Assembly: GCF_050947335.1 (NCBI RefSeq)
Contig: NW_027473369.1
Span: 186,001 to 250,000, forward strand
Direction: 5' to 3'
DNA: 64,000 nt
Source of the DNA: Megachile rotundata
Taxonomy: Eukaryota; Arthropoda; Insecta; Hymenoptera; Megachilidae
The position numbers were made by a program, and so were the translations under genes. The notes under the pieces are model-generated. The model did not search any database and had not been told where the DNA came from. It was given only the letters and a program-made list of their open reading frames with translations. Below, in pieces: positions 1 through 15,862 of the stretch; the stretch's first letter is position 1; each line of letters opens with the position of its first letter.

Positions 1-434
1 TCATACAATCACAATCATGCAATCGCAAGCATACAATCACAATCATACAATCTCAATCATACAATCACAATCATACAATCATAATCATACAATTACAATC
101 ATACATCACAATCATACAATCACAATCATACAATCGCAATCATACACTTACAATCTCCCAAATACAATCTCCCAAATACAATCATACAATCACAATCATA
201 CAATCACAATCATACAATCGCAAGCATACAATCACAGTCATACAATCTCAATCATACAATCACAATCATACAATCATAATCATACAATTACAACCATACA
301 TCACAATCATACAATCACATTCATACAGTCACAATCATACTATCGCAATCATACAATCACAATCATACAATCGCAATCATACAATTACAATATCCCAAAT
401 ACAATCTCCCAAATACAATCATACAATCACAATC

Positions 435-1330
435 ATGCAATCACAATCATACAATCATATTCATACAATCACAATCATACAATCACAATCGTACATTCAC
501 AATCGTACAATCACAATCGCACAACCACAATCAGACAATCACACTCATACAATCACAATCATACAATCACAATCATACAATCACAATCATACAATCACAA
601 TCATGCAATCACAAAAATACAATCATAATCATACAATCACAATCATACAATCGCAATCATACAATCACAATCATACAATCACAATCATGCAATCACAATC
701 ATACAATCATATTCATACAATCACAATCATACAATCACAATCGTACATTCACAATCGTACAATCACAATCGCACAACCACAATCAGACAACCATACTCAT
801 ACAATCACAATCATACAATCACAATCATACAATCACAATCATACAATCACAATCATACTTTCACAATCATACAATCACAATCATACAATCACAATCATAC
901 AATCACAATCATACAATCACAATCATACAATCACAATCATACAATCACAATCATACAATCACAATCATACAATCACAATCATACAATCACAATCATACAA
1001 TCACAATCATACAATCACAATCATACAATCGCGAGCATACAATCACAATCATACAATCTCAATCATACAATCACAATCATACAATCATAATCATACAATT
1101 ACAATCATACATCACAATCATACAATCACAATCATACAATCGCAATCATACAATTACAATCTCCCAAATACAATCTCCCAAATACAATCATACAATCACA
1201 ATCATGCTATCACAATCATACAATCATAAGCATACAATCACAATCATACAATCTCAATCATACAATCACAATCATACAATCATAATCATACAATTACAAT
1301 CATACATCACAATCATACAATCACATTCAT
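435..1330 (+). repeat. Segment matching 12634-13510
   Basis: The order of cassette, CACAAAAATAC marker, second cassette, ACTTTC run, CGCGAGC box and CATGCTATC marker is shared with 12634-13510. The offset is 12,199 bp at the start and 12,185 bp at the CATGCTATC marker (1204 and 13389), a difference of one 14-bp unit. The rare CGCGAGC form supports common descent. Confidence 0.75.
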
Positions 1331-2110
1331 ACAATCACAATCATACTATCGCAATCATACAATCACAATCATACAATCGCAATCATACAATTACAATATC
1401 CCAAATACAATCTCCCAAATACAATCATACAATCACAATCATGCAATCACAATCATACAATCATATTCATACAATCACAATCATACAATCACAATCGTAC
1501 ATTCACAATCGTAAAATCACAATCGCACAACCACAATCAGACAATCACACTCATACAATCACAATCATACAATCACAATCATACAATCACAATCATACAA
1601 TCACAATCATACAATCACAATCATGCAATCACAAAAATACAATCATAATCATACAATCACAATCATACAATCGCAATCATACAATCACAATCATACAATC
1701 ATAATCATACAATCACAATCATACAATCATAATCATACAATTACAATCATACATCACAATCATACAATCACAATCATACAATCGCAATCATACAATTACA
1801 ATCTCCCAAATACAATCTCCCAAATACAATCATACAGTCACAATCATACGATCACAATCATACAATCACAATCATACATTCAAAATCATGCAATCACAAT
1901 CATACAATCACAATCATACAATCACAATCATACAATCGCAAGCATACAATCACATTCATACAATCTCAATCATACAATCTCAATCATACAATCACAATCA
2001 TACAATCATAATCATACAATTACAATCATACATCACAATCATACAATCGCAATCATACAATCGCAATCACACAATCACAATCATACAATCGCAATCATAC
2101 AATAACAATC

Positions 2111-2180
2111 TCCCAAATACAATCTCCCAAATACAATCTCCCAAATACAATCTCCCAAATACAATCTCCCAAATACAATC
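2111..2180 (+). repeat. Cluster of five TCCCAAATACAATC units
   Basis: Five consecutive copies of the 14-bp variant TCCCAAATACAATC begin at 2111, 2125, 2139, 2153 and 2167. Most phase-shift boxes hold only two such units, so this is a local amplification of a variant unit. On the minus strand it places a GGG every 14 bases. Confidence 0.92.
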
Positions 2181-3730
2181 ATACAATCACAATCATACAA
2201 TCACAATCATACAATCACAATCATGCAATCACAATCGTACATTCAAAATCATGCAGTCACAATCATACAATCACAATCATGCAATCACAATCATACAATC
2301 ATAATCATACAATCACAATCATACAATCACAATCATACAATCACAATCATACAATCACAATCATACAATCACAATCATACAATCACAATCATACAATCAC
2401 AATCATACAATCACAATCATACATTCAAAACCATGCAATCACAATCATACAATCACAATCATGCAATCACAATCATACAATCACAATCATACATTCAAAA
2501 TCATGCAATCACAATCATACAATCGCAATCATACAATTACAATCGCCCAAATACAATCTCCCAAATACAATCATACGATCACAATCATACAATCACAATC
2601 ATACAATCACAATCATACAATCACAATCATACAATCATAATCATACAATTACAATCATACATCACAATCATACAATCACATTCATACAATCACAATCATA
2701 CAATCACAATCATACAATCACAATCATGCAATCACAATCATACAATCACAATCATACAATCACAATCATGCAATCACAATCATACAATCATATTCATACA
2801 ATCACAATCATACAATCACAATCGTACATTCACAATCGTACAATCACAATCGCACAACCACAATCAGACAACCATACTCATACAATCGCAATCATACAAT
2901 CACAATCATACAATCACAATCATACAATCACAATCATACAATCACAATCATACTTTCACAATCATACAATCACAATCATACAATCACAATCATACAATCA
3001 CAATCATACAATCACAATCATACAATCACAATCAGACAATCACAATCATACAATCACAATCATACAATCACAATCATACAATCACAATCATGCAATCGCA
3101 AGCATACAATCACAATCATACAATCTCAATCATACAATCACAATCATACAATCATAATCATACAATTACAATCATACATCACAATCATACAATCACAATC
3201 ATACAATCGCAATCATACACTTACAATCTCCCAAATACAATCTCCCAAATACAATCATACAATCACAATCATACAATCACAATCATACAATCGCAAGCAT
3301 ACAATCACAGTCATACAATCTCAATCATACAATCACAATCATACAATCATAATCATACAATTACAACCATACATCACAATCATACAATCACATTCATACA
3401 ATCACAATCATACTATCGCAATCATACAATCACAATCATACAATCGCAATCATACAATTACAATATCCCAAATACAATCTCCCAAATACAATCATACAAT
3501 CACAATCATAATATCGCAAGCATACAATCACAGTCATACAATCTCAATCATACAATCACAATCATACAATCATAATCATACAATTACAATCATACATCAC
3601 AATCATACAATCACATTCATACAATCACAATCATACTATCGCAATCATACAATCACAATCATACAATCGCAATCATACAATTACAATATCCCAAATACAA
3701 TCTCCCAAATACAATCATACAATCACAATC

Positions 3731-3844
3731 ATGCAATCACAATCATACAATCATATTCATACAATCACAATCATACAATCACAATCGTACATTCACAATC
3801 GTACAATCACAATCGCACAACCACAATCAGACAATCACACTCAT
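3731..3844 (+). repeat. G-containing variant cassette, representative copy (about 114 bp)
   Basis: This ordered block of variant units starts at ATGCAATCACAATCAT. It continues through ACAATCATATTCAT, CGTACATTCACAATCGTAC, a CGCACAACCACAATCAGAC segment, and ends in CACACTCAT. By eye I count roughly 50-60 copies, for example starting at 435, 5773, 8233, 14547, 15203, 18135, 21719, 28087, 34291, 42688, 49420, 54868, 57984, 61167 and 63398. Two forms alternate at the end: AGACAATCACACTCAT, as here, and AGACAACCATACTCAT. It carries most of the G residues and CpG dinucleotides of the array. The same cassette is read in all three codon phases by overlapping open frames, so it is a DNA-level repeat and not a protein domain. 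Confidence 0.88.
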
Positions 3845-6800
3845 AGAATCACAATCATACAATCACAATCATACAATTACAATCATACCATCACAATCAT
3901 ACAATCACAATCATGCAATCACAAAAATACAATCATAATCATACAATCACAATCATACAATCGCAATCATACAATCACAATCATACAATCACAATCATAC
4001 AATCACAATCATACAATCGCAAGCATACAATCACATTCATACAATCTCAATCATACAATCTCAATCATACAATCTCAATCATACAATCACAATCATACAA
4101 TCATAATCATACAATTACAATCATACATCACAATCATACAATCGCAATCATACAATCGCAATCACACAATCACAATCATACAATCGCAATCATACAATAA
4201 CAATCTCCCAAATACAATCTCCCAAATACAATCTCCCAAATACAATCATACAATCACAATCATACAATCACAATCATACAATCACAATCATACAATCACA
4301 ATCATGCAATCGCAATCATACAATCACAATCATACATTCAAAACCATGCAATCACAATCATACAATCACAATCATGCAATCACAATCATACAATCACAAT
4401 CATACATTCAAAATCATGCAATCACAATCATACAATCGCAATCATGCAATTACAATATCCCAAATACAAACTCCCAAATACAATCATACGATCACAATCA
4501 TACAATCACAATCATACAATCACAATCATACAATCACAATCATACAATCGCATTCATACAATCGCAATCATACAATCACAATCATACAATCGCAATCATA
4601 CAAATACAATCTCCCAAATACAATCATACAATCACAATCATACAATTATAATCATACAATCACAATCATACAATCACAATCATACAATCACAATCATACA
4701 ATCACAATCATACTATCACAATCATACAATCACAATCATACAATCACAATCATACAATCACAATCATACAATCGCAATCATACAATCACAATCACACAAT
4801 CATAATCATACAATCACAATCATACAATCACAATCATACAATCACAATCATATAATCGCAATCATACAATCACAATCATACATTCAAAACCATGCAATCA
4901 CAATCATACAATCACAATCATGCAATCACAATCATACAATCACAATCATACATTCAAAATCATGCAATCACAATCATACAATCGCAATCATACAATTACA
5001 ATCTCCCAAATACAATCATACGATCACAATCATACAATCACAATCATACAATCACAATCATACAAGCACAATCATACAATCGCATTCATACAATCGCAAT
5101 CATACAATCACAATCATACAATCGCAATCATACAATTACAATCTCCCAAATACAATCATACAATCACAATCATACAATTATAATCATACAATCACAATCA
5201 TACAATCACAATCATACAATCACAATCATACAATCACAATCATACTATCACAATCATACAATCACAATCATACAATCACAATCATCCAATCACAATCATG
5301 CAATCACAATCATACATTCAAAATCATGCAATCACAAACATACAATCACAATCATGCAATCACAATCATACAATCATAATCATACAATCACAATCGTACA
5401 ATCACAATCGTACAATCACAATCGTACAATCACAATCGCACAACCACAATCAGACAATCACAATCATACAATCACAATCATACAATCACAATCATACAAT
5501 CACAATCATACAATCACAATCATACAATCACAATCATACAATCACAATCATGCAATCACAATCATACATTCAAAATCATGCAATCACAATCATACAATCA
5601 CAATCATGCAATCACAATCATACAATCATAATCATACAATTACAATCATACATCACAATCATACAATCACAATCATACAATCGCAATCATACAATTACAA
5701 TATCCCAAATACAAACTCCCAAATACAATCATACAATCACAATCATACAATCACAATCATACAATCACAATCATGCAATCACAATCATACAATCATATTC
5801 ATACAATCACAATCATACAATCACAATCGTACATTCACAATCGTACAATCACAATCGCACAACCACAATCAGACAACCATACTCATACAATCACAATCAT
5901 ACAATCACAATCATACAATCACAATCATACAATCACAATCATACAATCACAATCATACATTCAAAATCATGCAATCACAACCATACAATCACAATCATGC
6001 AATCACAATCATACAATCACAATCATACATTCAAAATCATGCAATCACAATCATACAATCACAATCATGCAATCACAATCATACAATCACAATCATACAA
6101 TCACAATCATACAATCGCAATCATACAATCACAACCATACAATCACAATCATACAATCACAATCATACAATCACAATCATACAATCGCAATCATACAATT
6201 ACAATATCCCAAATACAAACTCCCAAATACAATCATACAATCACAATCATACAATCACAGTCATACAATCACAATCATGCAATCACAATCATACAATCAT
6301 ATTCATACAATCACAATCATACAATCACAATCGTACATTCACAATCGTACAATCACAATCGCACAACCACAATCAGACAACCATACTCATACAATCACAA
6401 TCATACAATCACAATCATACAATCACAATCATACAATCACAATCATACTTTCACAATCATACAATCACAATCATACAATCACAATCATACAATCACTATC
6501 ATACAATCACAATCATACAATCACAATCATACAATCACAATCATACAATCACAATCATACAATCGCAAGCATACAATCACAATCATACAATCTCAATCAT
6601 ACAATCACAATCATACAATCATAATCATACAATTACAATCATACATCACAATCATACAATCACAATCATACAATCGCAATCATACAATTACAATCTCCCA
6701 AATACAATCTCCCAAATACAATCATACAATCACAATCATACAATCACAATCATACAATCGCAAGCATACAATCACAGTCATACAATCTCAATCATACAAT

Positions 6801-7575
6801 CACAATCATACAATCATAATCATACAATTACAATCATACATCACAATCATACAATCACATTCATACAATCACAATCATACTATCGCAATCATACAATCAC
6901 AATCATACAATCGCAAGCATACAATCACATTCATACAATCTCAATCATACAATCTCAATCATACAATCACAATCATACAATCATAATCATACAATTACAA
7001 TCATACATCACAATCATACGATCGCAATCATACAATCGCAATCACACAATCACAATCATACAATCGCAATCATACAATAACAATTTCCCAAATACAATCT
7101 CCCAAATACAATCTCCCAAATACAATCATACAATCACAATCATACAATCACAATCATACAATCACAATCATACAATCACAATCATACATTCAAAATCATG
7201 CAATCACAATCATACAATCACAATCATGCAATCACAATCATACAATCATAATCATACAATCACAATCACACAATCACAATCATACAATCACAATCATACA
7301 ATCACAATCATACATTCAAAACCATGCAATCACAATCCTACAATCACAATCATGCAATCACAATCATACAATCACAATCATACATTCAAAATCATGCAAT
7401 CACAATCATACAATCGCAATCATACAATTACAATCTCCCAAATACAATCATACGATCACAATCATACCATCACAATCATACAATCACAATCATACAATCA
7501 CAATCATACAATCGCATTCATACAATCGCAATCATACAATCACAATCATACAATCGCAATCATACAATTACAATC

Positions 7576-7631
7576 TCCCAAATACAATCTCCCAAATACA
7601 ATCTCCCAAATACAATCTCCCAAATACAATC
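7576..7631 (+). repeat. Cluster of four TCCCAAATACAATC units
   Basis: Units begin at 7576, 7590, 7604 and 7618, directly after an ACAATTACAATC half-unit. The minus strand reads GGG at 14-bp spacing here. Confidence 0.9.
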
Positions 7632-9420
7632 ATACAATCACAATCATACAATTATAATCATACAATCACAATCATACAATCACATTCATACAATCACAAT
7701 CATACAATCACAATCATACTATCACAATCATACAATCACAATCATACAATCACAATCATCCAATCACAATCATGCAATCACAATCACACATTCAAAATCA
7801 TGCAATCACAAACATGCAATCACAATCTTGCAATCACAATCATACAATCATAATCATACAATCACAATCATACAATCACAATCGTACAATCACAATCGTA
7901 CAATCACAATCGCACAACCACAATCAGACAATCACAATCATACAATCACAATCATTCAATCACAATCATACAATCACAATCATACAATCACAATCATACA
8001 ATCGCAATCATGCAATCACAATCATACATTCAAAATCATGCAATCACAATCATACAATCACAATCATGCAATCACAATCACACAATCATAATCATACAAT
8101 TACAATCATACATCACAATCATACAATCACAATCATACAATCGCAATCATACAATTACAATATCCCAAATACAAACTCCCAAATACAATCATACAATCAC
8201 AATCATACAATCACAATCATACAATCACAATCATGCAATCACAATCATACAATCATATTCATACAATCACAATCATACAATCACAATCGTACATTCACAA
8301 TCGTACAATCCCAATCGCACAACCACAATCAGACAACCATACTCATACAATCACAATCATACAATCACAATCATACAATCACAATCATACAATCACAATC
8401 ATACAATCACAATCATACAATCACAATCATACAATCACAATCATACAATCACAATCATACAATCACAATCATACAATCACAATCATACAATCACAATCAT
8501 ACAATCACAATCATACAATCACAATCGTACAATCACAATCGTACAATCACAATCGTACAATCACAATCATACAATCACAATCATACAATCACAATCATAC
8601 AATCACAATCATACAATCGCAAGCATACAATCACAATCATACAATCTCAATCATACAATCACAATCATACAATCATAATCATACAATTACAATCATACAT
8701 CACAATCATACAATCACAATCTTACAATCGCAATGATACAATTACAATCTCCCAAATACAATCTCCCAAATACAATCTCCCAAATACAATCATACAATCA
8801 CAATCATACAATCACAATCATACAATCGCAAGCATACAATCACAATCATACAATCTCAATCATACAATCACAATCATACAATCATAATCATACAATTACA
8901 ATCATACATCACAATCATACAATCACATTCATACAATCACAATCATACTATCGCAATCATACAATCACAATCATACAATCACATTCATACAATCTCAATC
9001 ATACAATCTCAATCATACAATCACAATCATACAATCACAATCATACAATCACAATCATACAATCACAATCATACAATCACAATCATACAATCACAATCAT
9101 ACAATCTCAATCATACAATCACAATCATACAATCATAATCATACAATTACAATCATACATCACAATCATACAATCGCAATCATACAATCACAATCATACA
9201 ATCACATTCATACAATCTCAATCATACAATCTCAATCATACAATCACAATCATACAATCATAATCATACAATTACAATCATACATCACAATCATACAATC
9301 ACAATCATCCAATCACAATCATGCAATCACAATCACACATTCAAAATCATGCAATCACAAACATGCAATCACAATCTTGCAATCACAATCATACAATCAT
9401 AATCATACAATCACAATCAT

Positions 9421-10010
9421 ACAATCACAATCATACAATCACAATCATGCAATCACAATCATACATTCAAAATCATGCAATCACAATCATACAATCACAA
9501 TCATGCAATCACAATCATACAATCATAATCATACAATCACAATCATACAATCACAATCATACAATCACAATCATACAATCACAATGATACAATCACAATC
9601 ATACATTCAAAACCATGCAATCACAATCATACAATCACAATCATGCAATCACAATCATACAATCACAATCATACATTCAAAATCATGCAATCACAATCAT
9701 ACAATCGCAATCATACAATTACAATCTCCCAAATACAATCTCCCAAATACAATCATACGATCACAATCATACAATCACAATCATACAATCACAATCATAC
9801 AATCACAATCATACAATCATAATCATAGAATCACAATCATACAAGTACAATCTCCCAAATACAATCGCCCAAATACAATCTCCCAAATACAATCAAACAA
9901 TCACAATCATACAATCACAATCATACAATCATAATCATACAATTACAATCATACATCACAATCATACAATCACATTCATACAATCACAATCATACTATCG
10001 CAATCATACA
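9421..10010 (+). repeat. Segment matching 11294-11883 (offset 1,873 bp)
   Basis: Both segments carry the same rare markers in the same order: CAATGATACAATC, ACATTCAAAACCATGC, CATACGATC, CATAGAATC, ACAAGTACAATC, a CGCCCAAAT unit and CAATCAAACAATC. Matched landmarks at 9447/11320 and 9615/11488 are exactly 1,873 bp apart. Confidence 0.82.
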
Positions 10011-10927
10011 ATCACAATCATACAATCACAATCATACAATCACAATCATACAATCACAATCATACAATCACAATCATACATTCAAAATCATGCAATCACA
10101 ATCATACAATCACAATCATGCAATCACAATCATACAATCATAATCATACAATCACAATCATACAATCACAATCATACAATCACAATCGTACATTCACAAT
10201 CGTACAATCACAATCGCACAACCACAATCAGACAACCATACTCATACAATCACAATCATACAATCACAATCATACAATCACAATCATACAATCACAATCA
10301 TACTTTCACAATCATACAATCACAATCATACAATCACAATCATACAATCACAATCATACAATCACAATCATACAATCACAATCATACAATCACAATCATA
10401 CAATCACAATCATACAATCACAATCATACAATCACAATCATACAATCACAATCATACAATCACAATCATACAATCGCGAGCATACAATCACAATCATACA
10501 ATCTCAATCATAGAATCACAATCATACAATCATAATCATACAATTACAATCATACATCACAATCATACAATCACAATCATACAATCGCAATCATACAATT
10601 ACAATCTCCCAAATACAATCTCCTAAACACAATCATACAATCACAATCATGCTATCACAATCATACAATCATAAGCATACAATCACAATCATACAATCTC
10701 AATCATACAATCACAATCATACAATCATAATCATACAATTACAATCATACATCACAATCATACAATCACATTCATACAATCACAATCATACTATCGCAAT
10801 CATACAATCACAATCATACAATCACAATCATACTATCGCAATCATACAATCACAATCATACAATCGCAATCATACAATCGCAATCACACAATCACAATCA
10901 TACAATCGCAATCATACAATAACAATC

Positions 10928-11011
10928 TCCCAAATACAATCTCCCAAATACAATCTCCCAAATACAATCTCCCAAATACAATCTCCCAAATACAATCTCC
11001 CAAATACAATC
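10928..11011 (+). repeat. Cluster of six TCCCAAATACAATC units, longest in window
   Basis: Six perfect copies begin at 10928, 10942, 10956, 10970, 10984 and 10998, following a CAATAACAATC junction. This is the longest run of this variant that I found. On the minus strand it gives six GGG tracts separated by 11 bases. Confidence 0.92.
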
Positions 11012-11293
11012 ATACAATCACAATCATACAATCACAATCATACAATCACAATCATGCAATCACAATCGTACATTCAAAATCATGCAGTCACAATCATACA
11101 ATCACAATCATGCAATCACAATCATACAATCATAATCATACAATCACAATCATACAATCACAATCATACAATCACAATCATACAATCACAATCATACAAT
11201 CACAATCATACAATCACAATCATACAATCACAATCATACAATCACAATCGTACAATCACAATCGTACAATCACAATCGTACAATCACAATCAT

Positions 11294-11883
11294 ACAATCA
11301 CAATCATACAATCACAATCATGCAATCACAATCATACATTCAAAATCATGCAATCACAATCATACAATCACAATCATGCAATCACAATCATACAATCATA
11401 ATCATACAATCACAATCATACAATCACAATCATACAATCACAATCATACAATCACAATGATACAATCACAATCATACATTCAAAACCATGCAATCACAAT
11501 CATACAATCACAATCATGCAATCACAATCATACAATCACAATCATACATTCAAAATCATGCAATCACAATCATACAATCGCAATCATACAATTACAATCT
11601 CCCAAATACAATCTCCCAAATACAATCATACGATCACAATCATACAATCACAATCATACAATCACAATCATACAATCACAATCATACAATCATAATCATA
11701 GAATCACAATCATACAAGTACAATCTCCCAAATGCAATCGCCCAAATACAATCTCCCAAATACAATCAAACAATCACAATCATACAATCACAATCATACA
11801 ATCATAATCATACAATTACAATCATACATCACAATCATACAATCACATTCATACAATCACAATCATACTATCGCAATCATACA
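11294..11883 (+). repeat. Second copy of the 1,873 bp-spaced segment
   Basis: This is collinear with 9421-10010. One clear difference is AAATGCAATCGCCC here against AAATACAATCGCCC in the first copy, an A-to-G change that creates an ATG. Beyond about 11900 the spacing grows by one 14-bp unit. Confidence 0.82.
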
Positions 11884-13667
11884 ATCACAATCATACAATC
11901 ACAATCATACAATCACAATCATACAATCACAATCATACAATCACAATCATACAATCACAATCATACATTCAAAATCATGCAATCACAATCATACAATCAC
12001 AATCATGCAATCACAATCATACAATCACAATCATACAATCACAATCATACAATCGCAATCATACAATCACAACCATACAATCACAATCATACAATCACAA
12101 TCATACAATCACAATCATTCCATCGCAATCATACAATTACAATATCCCAAATACAAACTCCCAAATACAATCATACAATCACAATCATACAATCACAATC
12201 ATACAATCACAATCATGCAATCACAATCATACAATCATATTCATACAATCACAATCATACAATCACAATCGTACATTCACAATCGTACAATCACAATCGC
12301 ACAACCACAATCAGACAACCATACTCATACAATCACAATCATACAATCACAATCATACAATCACAATCATACAATCACAATCATACTTTCACAATCATAC
12401 AATCACAATCATACAATCACAATCATACAATCACAATCATACAATCACAATCATACAATCACAATCATACTTTCACAATCATACAATTACAACCATACAT
12501 CACAATCATACAATCACATTCATACAATCACAATCATACTATCGCAATCATACAATCACAATCATACAATCGCAATCATACAATTACAATATCCCAAATA
12601 CAATCTCCCAAATACAATCATACAATCACAATCATGCAATCACAATCATACAATCATATTCATACAATCACAATCATACAATCACAATCGTACATTCACA
12701 ATCGTACAATCACAATCGCACAACCACAATCAGACAATCACACTCATACAATCACAATCATACAATCACAATCATACAATCACAATCATACAATCACAAT
12801 CATGCAATCACAAAAATACAATCATAATCATACAATCACAATCATACAATCGCAATCATACAATCACAATCATACAATCACAATCATGCAATCACAATCA
12901 TACAATCATATTCATACAATCACAATCATACAATCACAATCGTACATTCACAATCGTACAATCACAATCGCACAACCACAATCAGACAACCATACTCATA
13001 CAATCACAATCATACAATCACAATCATACAATCACAATCATACAATCACAATCATACTTTCACAATCATACAATCACAATCATACAATCACAATCATACA
13101 ATCACAATCATACAATCACAATCATACAATCACAATCATACAATCACAATCATACAATCACAATCATACAATCACAATCATACAATCACAATCATACAAT
13201 CACAATCATACAATCGCGAGCATACAATCACAATCATACAATCTCAATCATAGAATCACAATCATACAATCATAATCATACAATTACAATCATACATCAC
13301 AATCATACAATCACAATCATACAATCGCAATCATACAATTACAATCTCCCAAATACAATCTCCTAAATACAATCATACAATCACAATCATGCTATCACAA
13401 TCATACAATCATAAGCATACAATCACAATCATACAATCTCAATCATACAATCACAATCATACAATCATAATCATACAATTACAATCATACATCACAATCA
13501 TACAATCACATTCATACAATCACAATCATACTATCGCAATCATACAATCACAATCATACAATCACAATCATACTATCGCAATCATACAATCACAATCATA
13601 CAATCGCAATCATACAATCGCAATCACACAATCACAATCATACAATCGCAATCATACAATAACAATC

Positions 13668-13737
13668 TCCCAAATACAATCTCCCAAATACAATCTCCCA
13701 AATACAATCTCCCAAATACAATCTCCCAAATACAATC
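13668..13737 (+). repeat. Cluster of five TCCCAAATACAATC units
   Basis: Units begin at 13668, 13682, 13696, 13710 and 13724 after the same CAATAACAATC junction as the six-unit cluster at 10928. The surroundings of the two clusters are homologous (10649 and 13389 align at offset 2,740), so they are copies that differ by one unit. Confidence 0.9.
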
Positions 13738-15610
13738 ATACAATCACAATCATACAATCACAATCATACAATCACAATCATGCAATCACAATCGTACATT
13801 CAAAATCATGCAGTCACAATCATACAATCACAATCATACATTCAAAATCATGCAATCACAATCATACAATCGCAATCATACAATTACAATCTCCCAAATA
13901 CAATCTCCCAAATACAATCATACGATCACAATCATACAATCACAATCATACAATCACAATCATACAATCACAATCATACAATCATAATCATACAATTACA
14001 ATCATACATCACAATCATACAATCACATTCATACAATCACAATCATACAATCACAATCATACAATCACAATCAGACAATCACAATCATACAATCACAATC
14101 ATACAATCACAATCATACAATCACAATCATGCAATCGCAAGCATACAATCACAATCATACAATCTCAATCATACAATCACAATCATACAATCATAATCAT
14201 ACAATTACAATCATACATCACAATCATACAATCACAATCATACAATCGCAATCATACACTTACAATCTCCCAAATACAATCTCCCAAATACAATCAGACA
14301 ATCACAATCATACAATCACAATCATACAATCGCAAGCATACAATCACAGTCATACAATCTCAATCATACAATCACAATCATACAATCATAATCATACAAT
14401 TACAACCATACATCACAATCATACAATCACATTCATACAATCACAATCATACTATCGCAATCATACAATCACAATCATACAATCGCAATCATACAATTAC
14501 AATATCCCAAATACAATCTCCCAAATACAATCATACAATCACAATCATGCAATCACAATCATACAATCATATTCATACAATCACAATCATACAATCACAA
14601 TCGTACATTCACAATCGTACAATCACAATCGCACAACCACAATCAGACAATCACACTCATACAATCACAATCATACAACCACAATCATACAATCACAATC
14701 ATACAATCACAATCATGCAATCACAAAAATACAATCATAATCATACAATCACAATCATACAATCGCAATCATACAATCACAATCATACAATCATAATCAT
14801 ACAATCACAATCATACAATCATAATCATACAATTACAATCATACATCACAATCGTACAATCACAATCGTACAATCACAATCGCACAACCACAATCAGACA
14901 ATCACAATCATACAATCACAATCATACAATCACAATCATACAATCACAATCATACAATCACAATCATACAATCACAATCATGCAATCACAATCGTACATT
15001 CAAAATCATGCAATCACAATCATACAATCACAATCATGCAATCACAATCATACAATCATAATCATACAATTACAATCATACATCACAATCATACAATCAC
15101 AATCATACAATCGCAATCATACAATTACAATATCCCAAATACAAACTCCCAAATACAATCATACAATCACAATCATACAATCACAATCATACAATCGCAA
15201 TCATGCAATCACAATCATACAATCATATTCATACAATCACAATCATACAATCACAATCGTACATTCACAATCGTACAATCACAATCGCACAACCACAATC
15301 AGACAACCATACTCATACAATCACAATCATACAATCACAATCATACAATCACAATCATACAATCACAATCATACAATCACAATCATACAATCACAATCAT
15401 ACAATCACAATCATACAATCACAATCATACAATCACAATCATACAATCACAATCATACAATCACAATCATACAATCGCAATCATGCAATCACAATCATAC
15501 AATCATATTCATACAATCACAATCATACAATCACAATCGTACATTCACAATCGTACAATCACAATCGCACAACCACAATCAGACAACCATACTCATACAA
15601 CCACAATCAT

Positions 15611-15862
15611 ACAATCACAATCATACAATCACAATCATACAATCACAATCATACAATCACAATCATACAATCACAATCATACAATCACAATCATACAATC
15701 ACAATCATACAATCACAATCATACAATCACAATCATACAATCACAATCATACAATCACAATCATACAATCACAATCATACAATCACAATCATACAATCAC
15801 AATCATACAATCACAATCATACAATCACAATCATACAATCACAATCATACAATCACAATCAT
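15611..15862 (+). repeat. Perfect run of 18 canonical 14-bp units
   Basis: This is 252 bp of ACAATCACAATCAT with no substitution or length change. It lies between a G-containing cassette ending near 15600 and a phase-shift box opening with ACAATCGCAAGCAT at 15863. It ties with 17328-17579 and 30257-30508 as the longest perfect run I could verify. Confidence 0.93.

Noticed and set aside
4640..4660. TATAAT promoter-like motif in CAATTATAATCAT (also near 5166, 7651, 18562, 19902, 40222, 45503, 49846, 56074)
   Set aside because: It is a single-base variant of the repeat unit with no matching upstream element and no gene downstream.
5284..5300. CCAAT-box-like motif in CATCCAATCAC (also near 7759, 18668, 33817, 40328, 61641)
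   Set aside because: A one-base variant of CATACAATCAC that recurs only because its block is duplicated. No transcription unit accompanies it.
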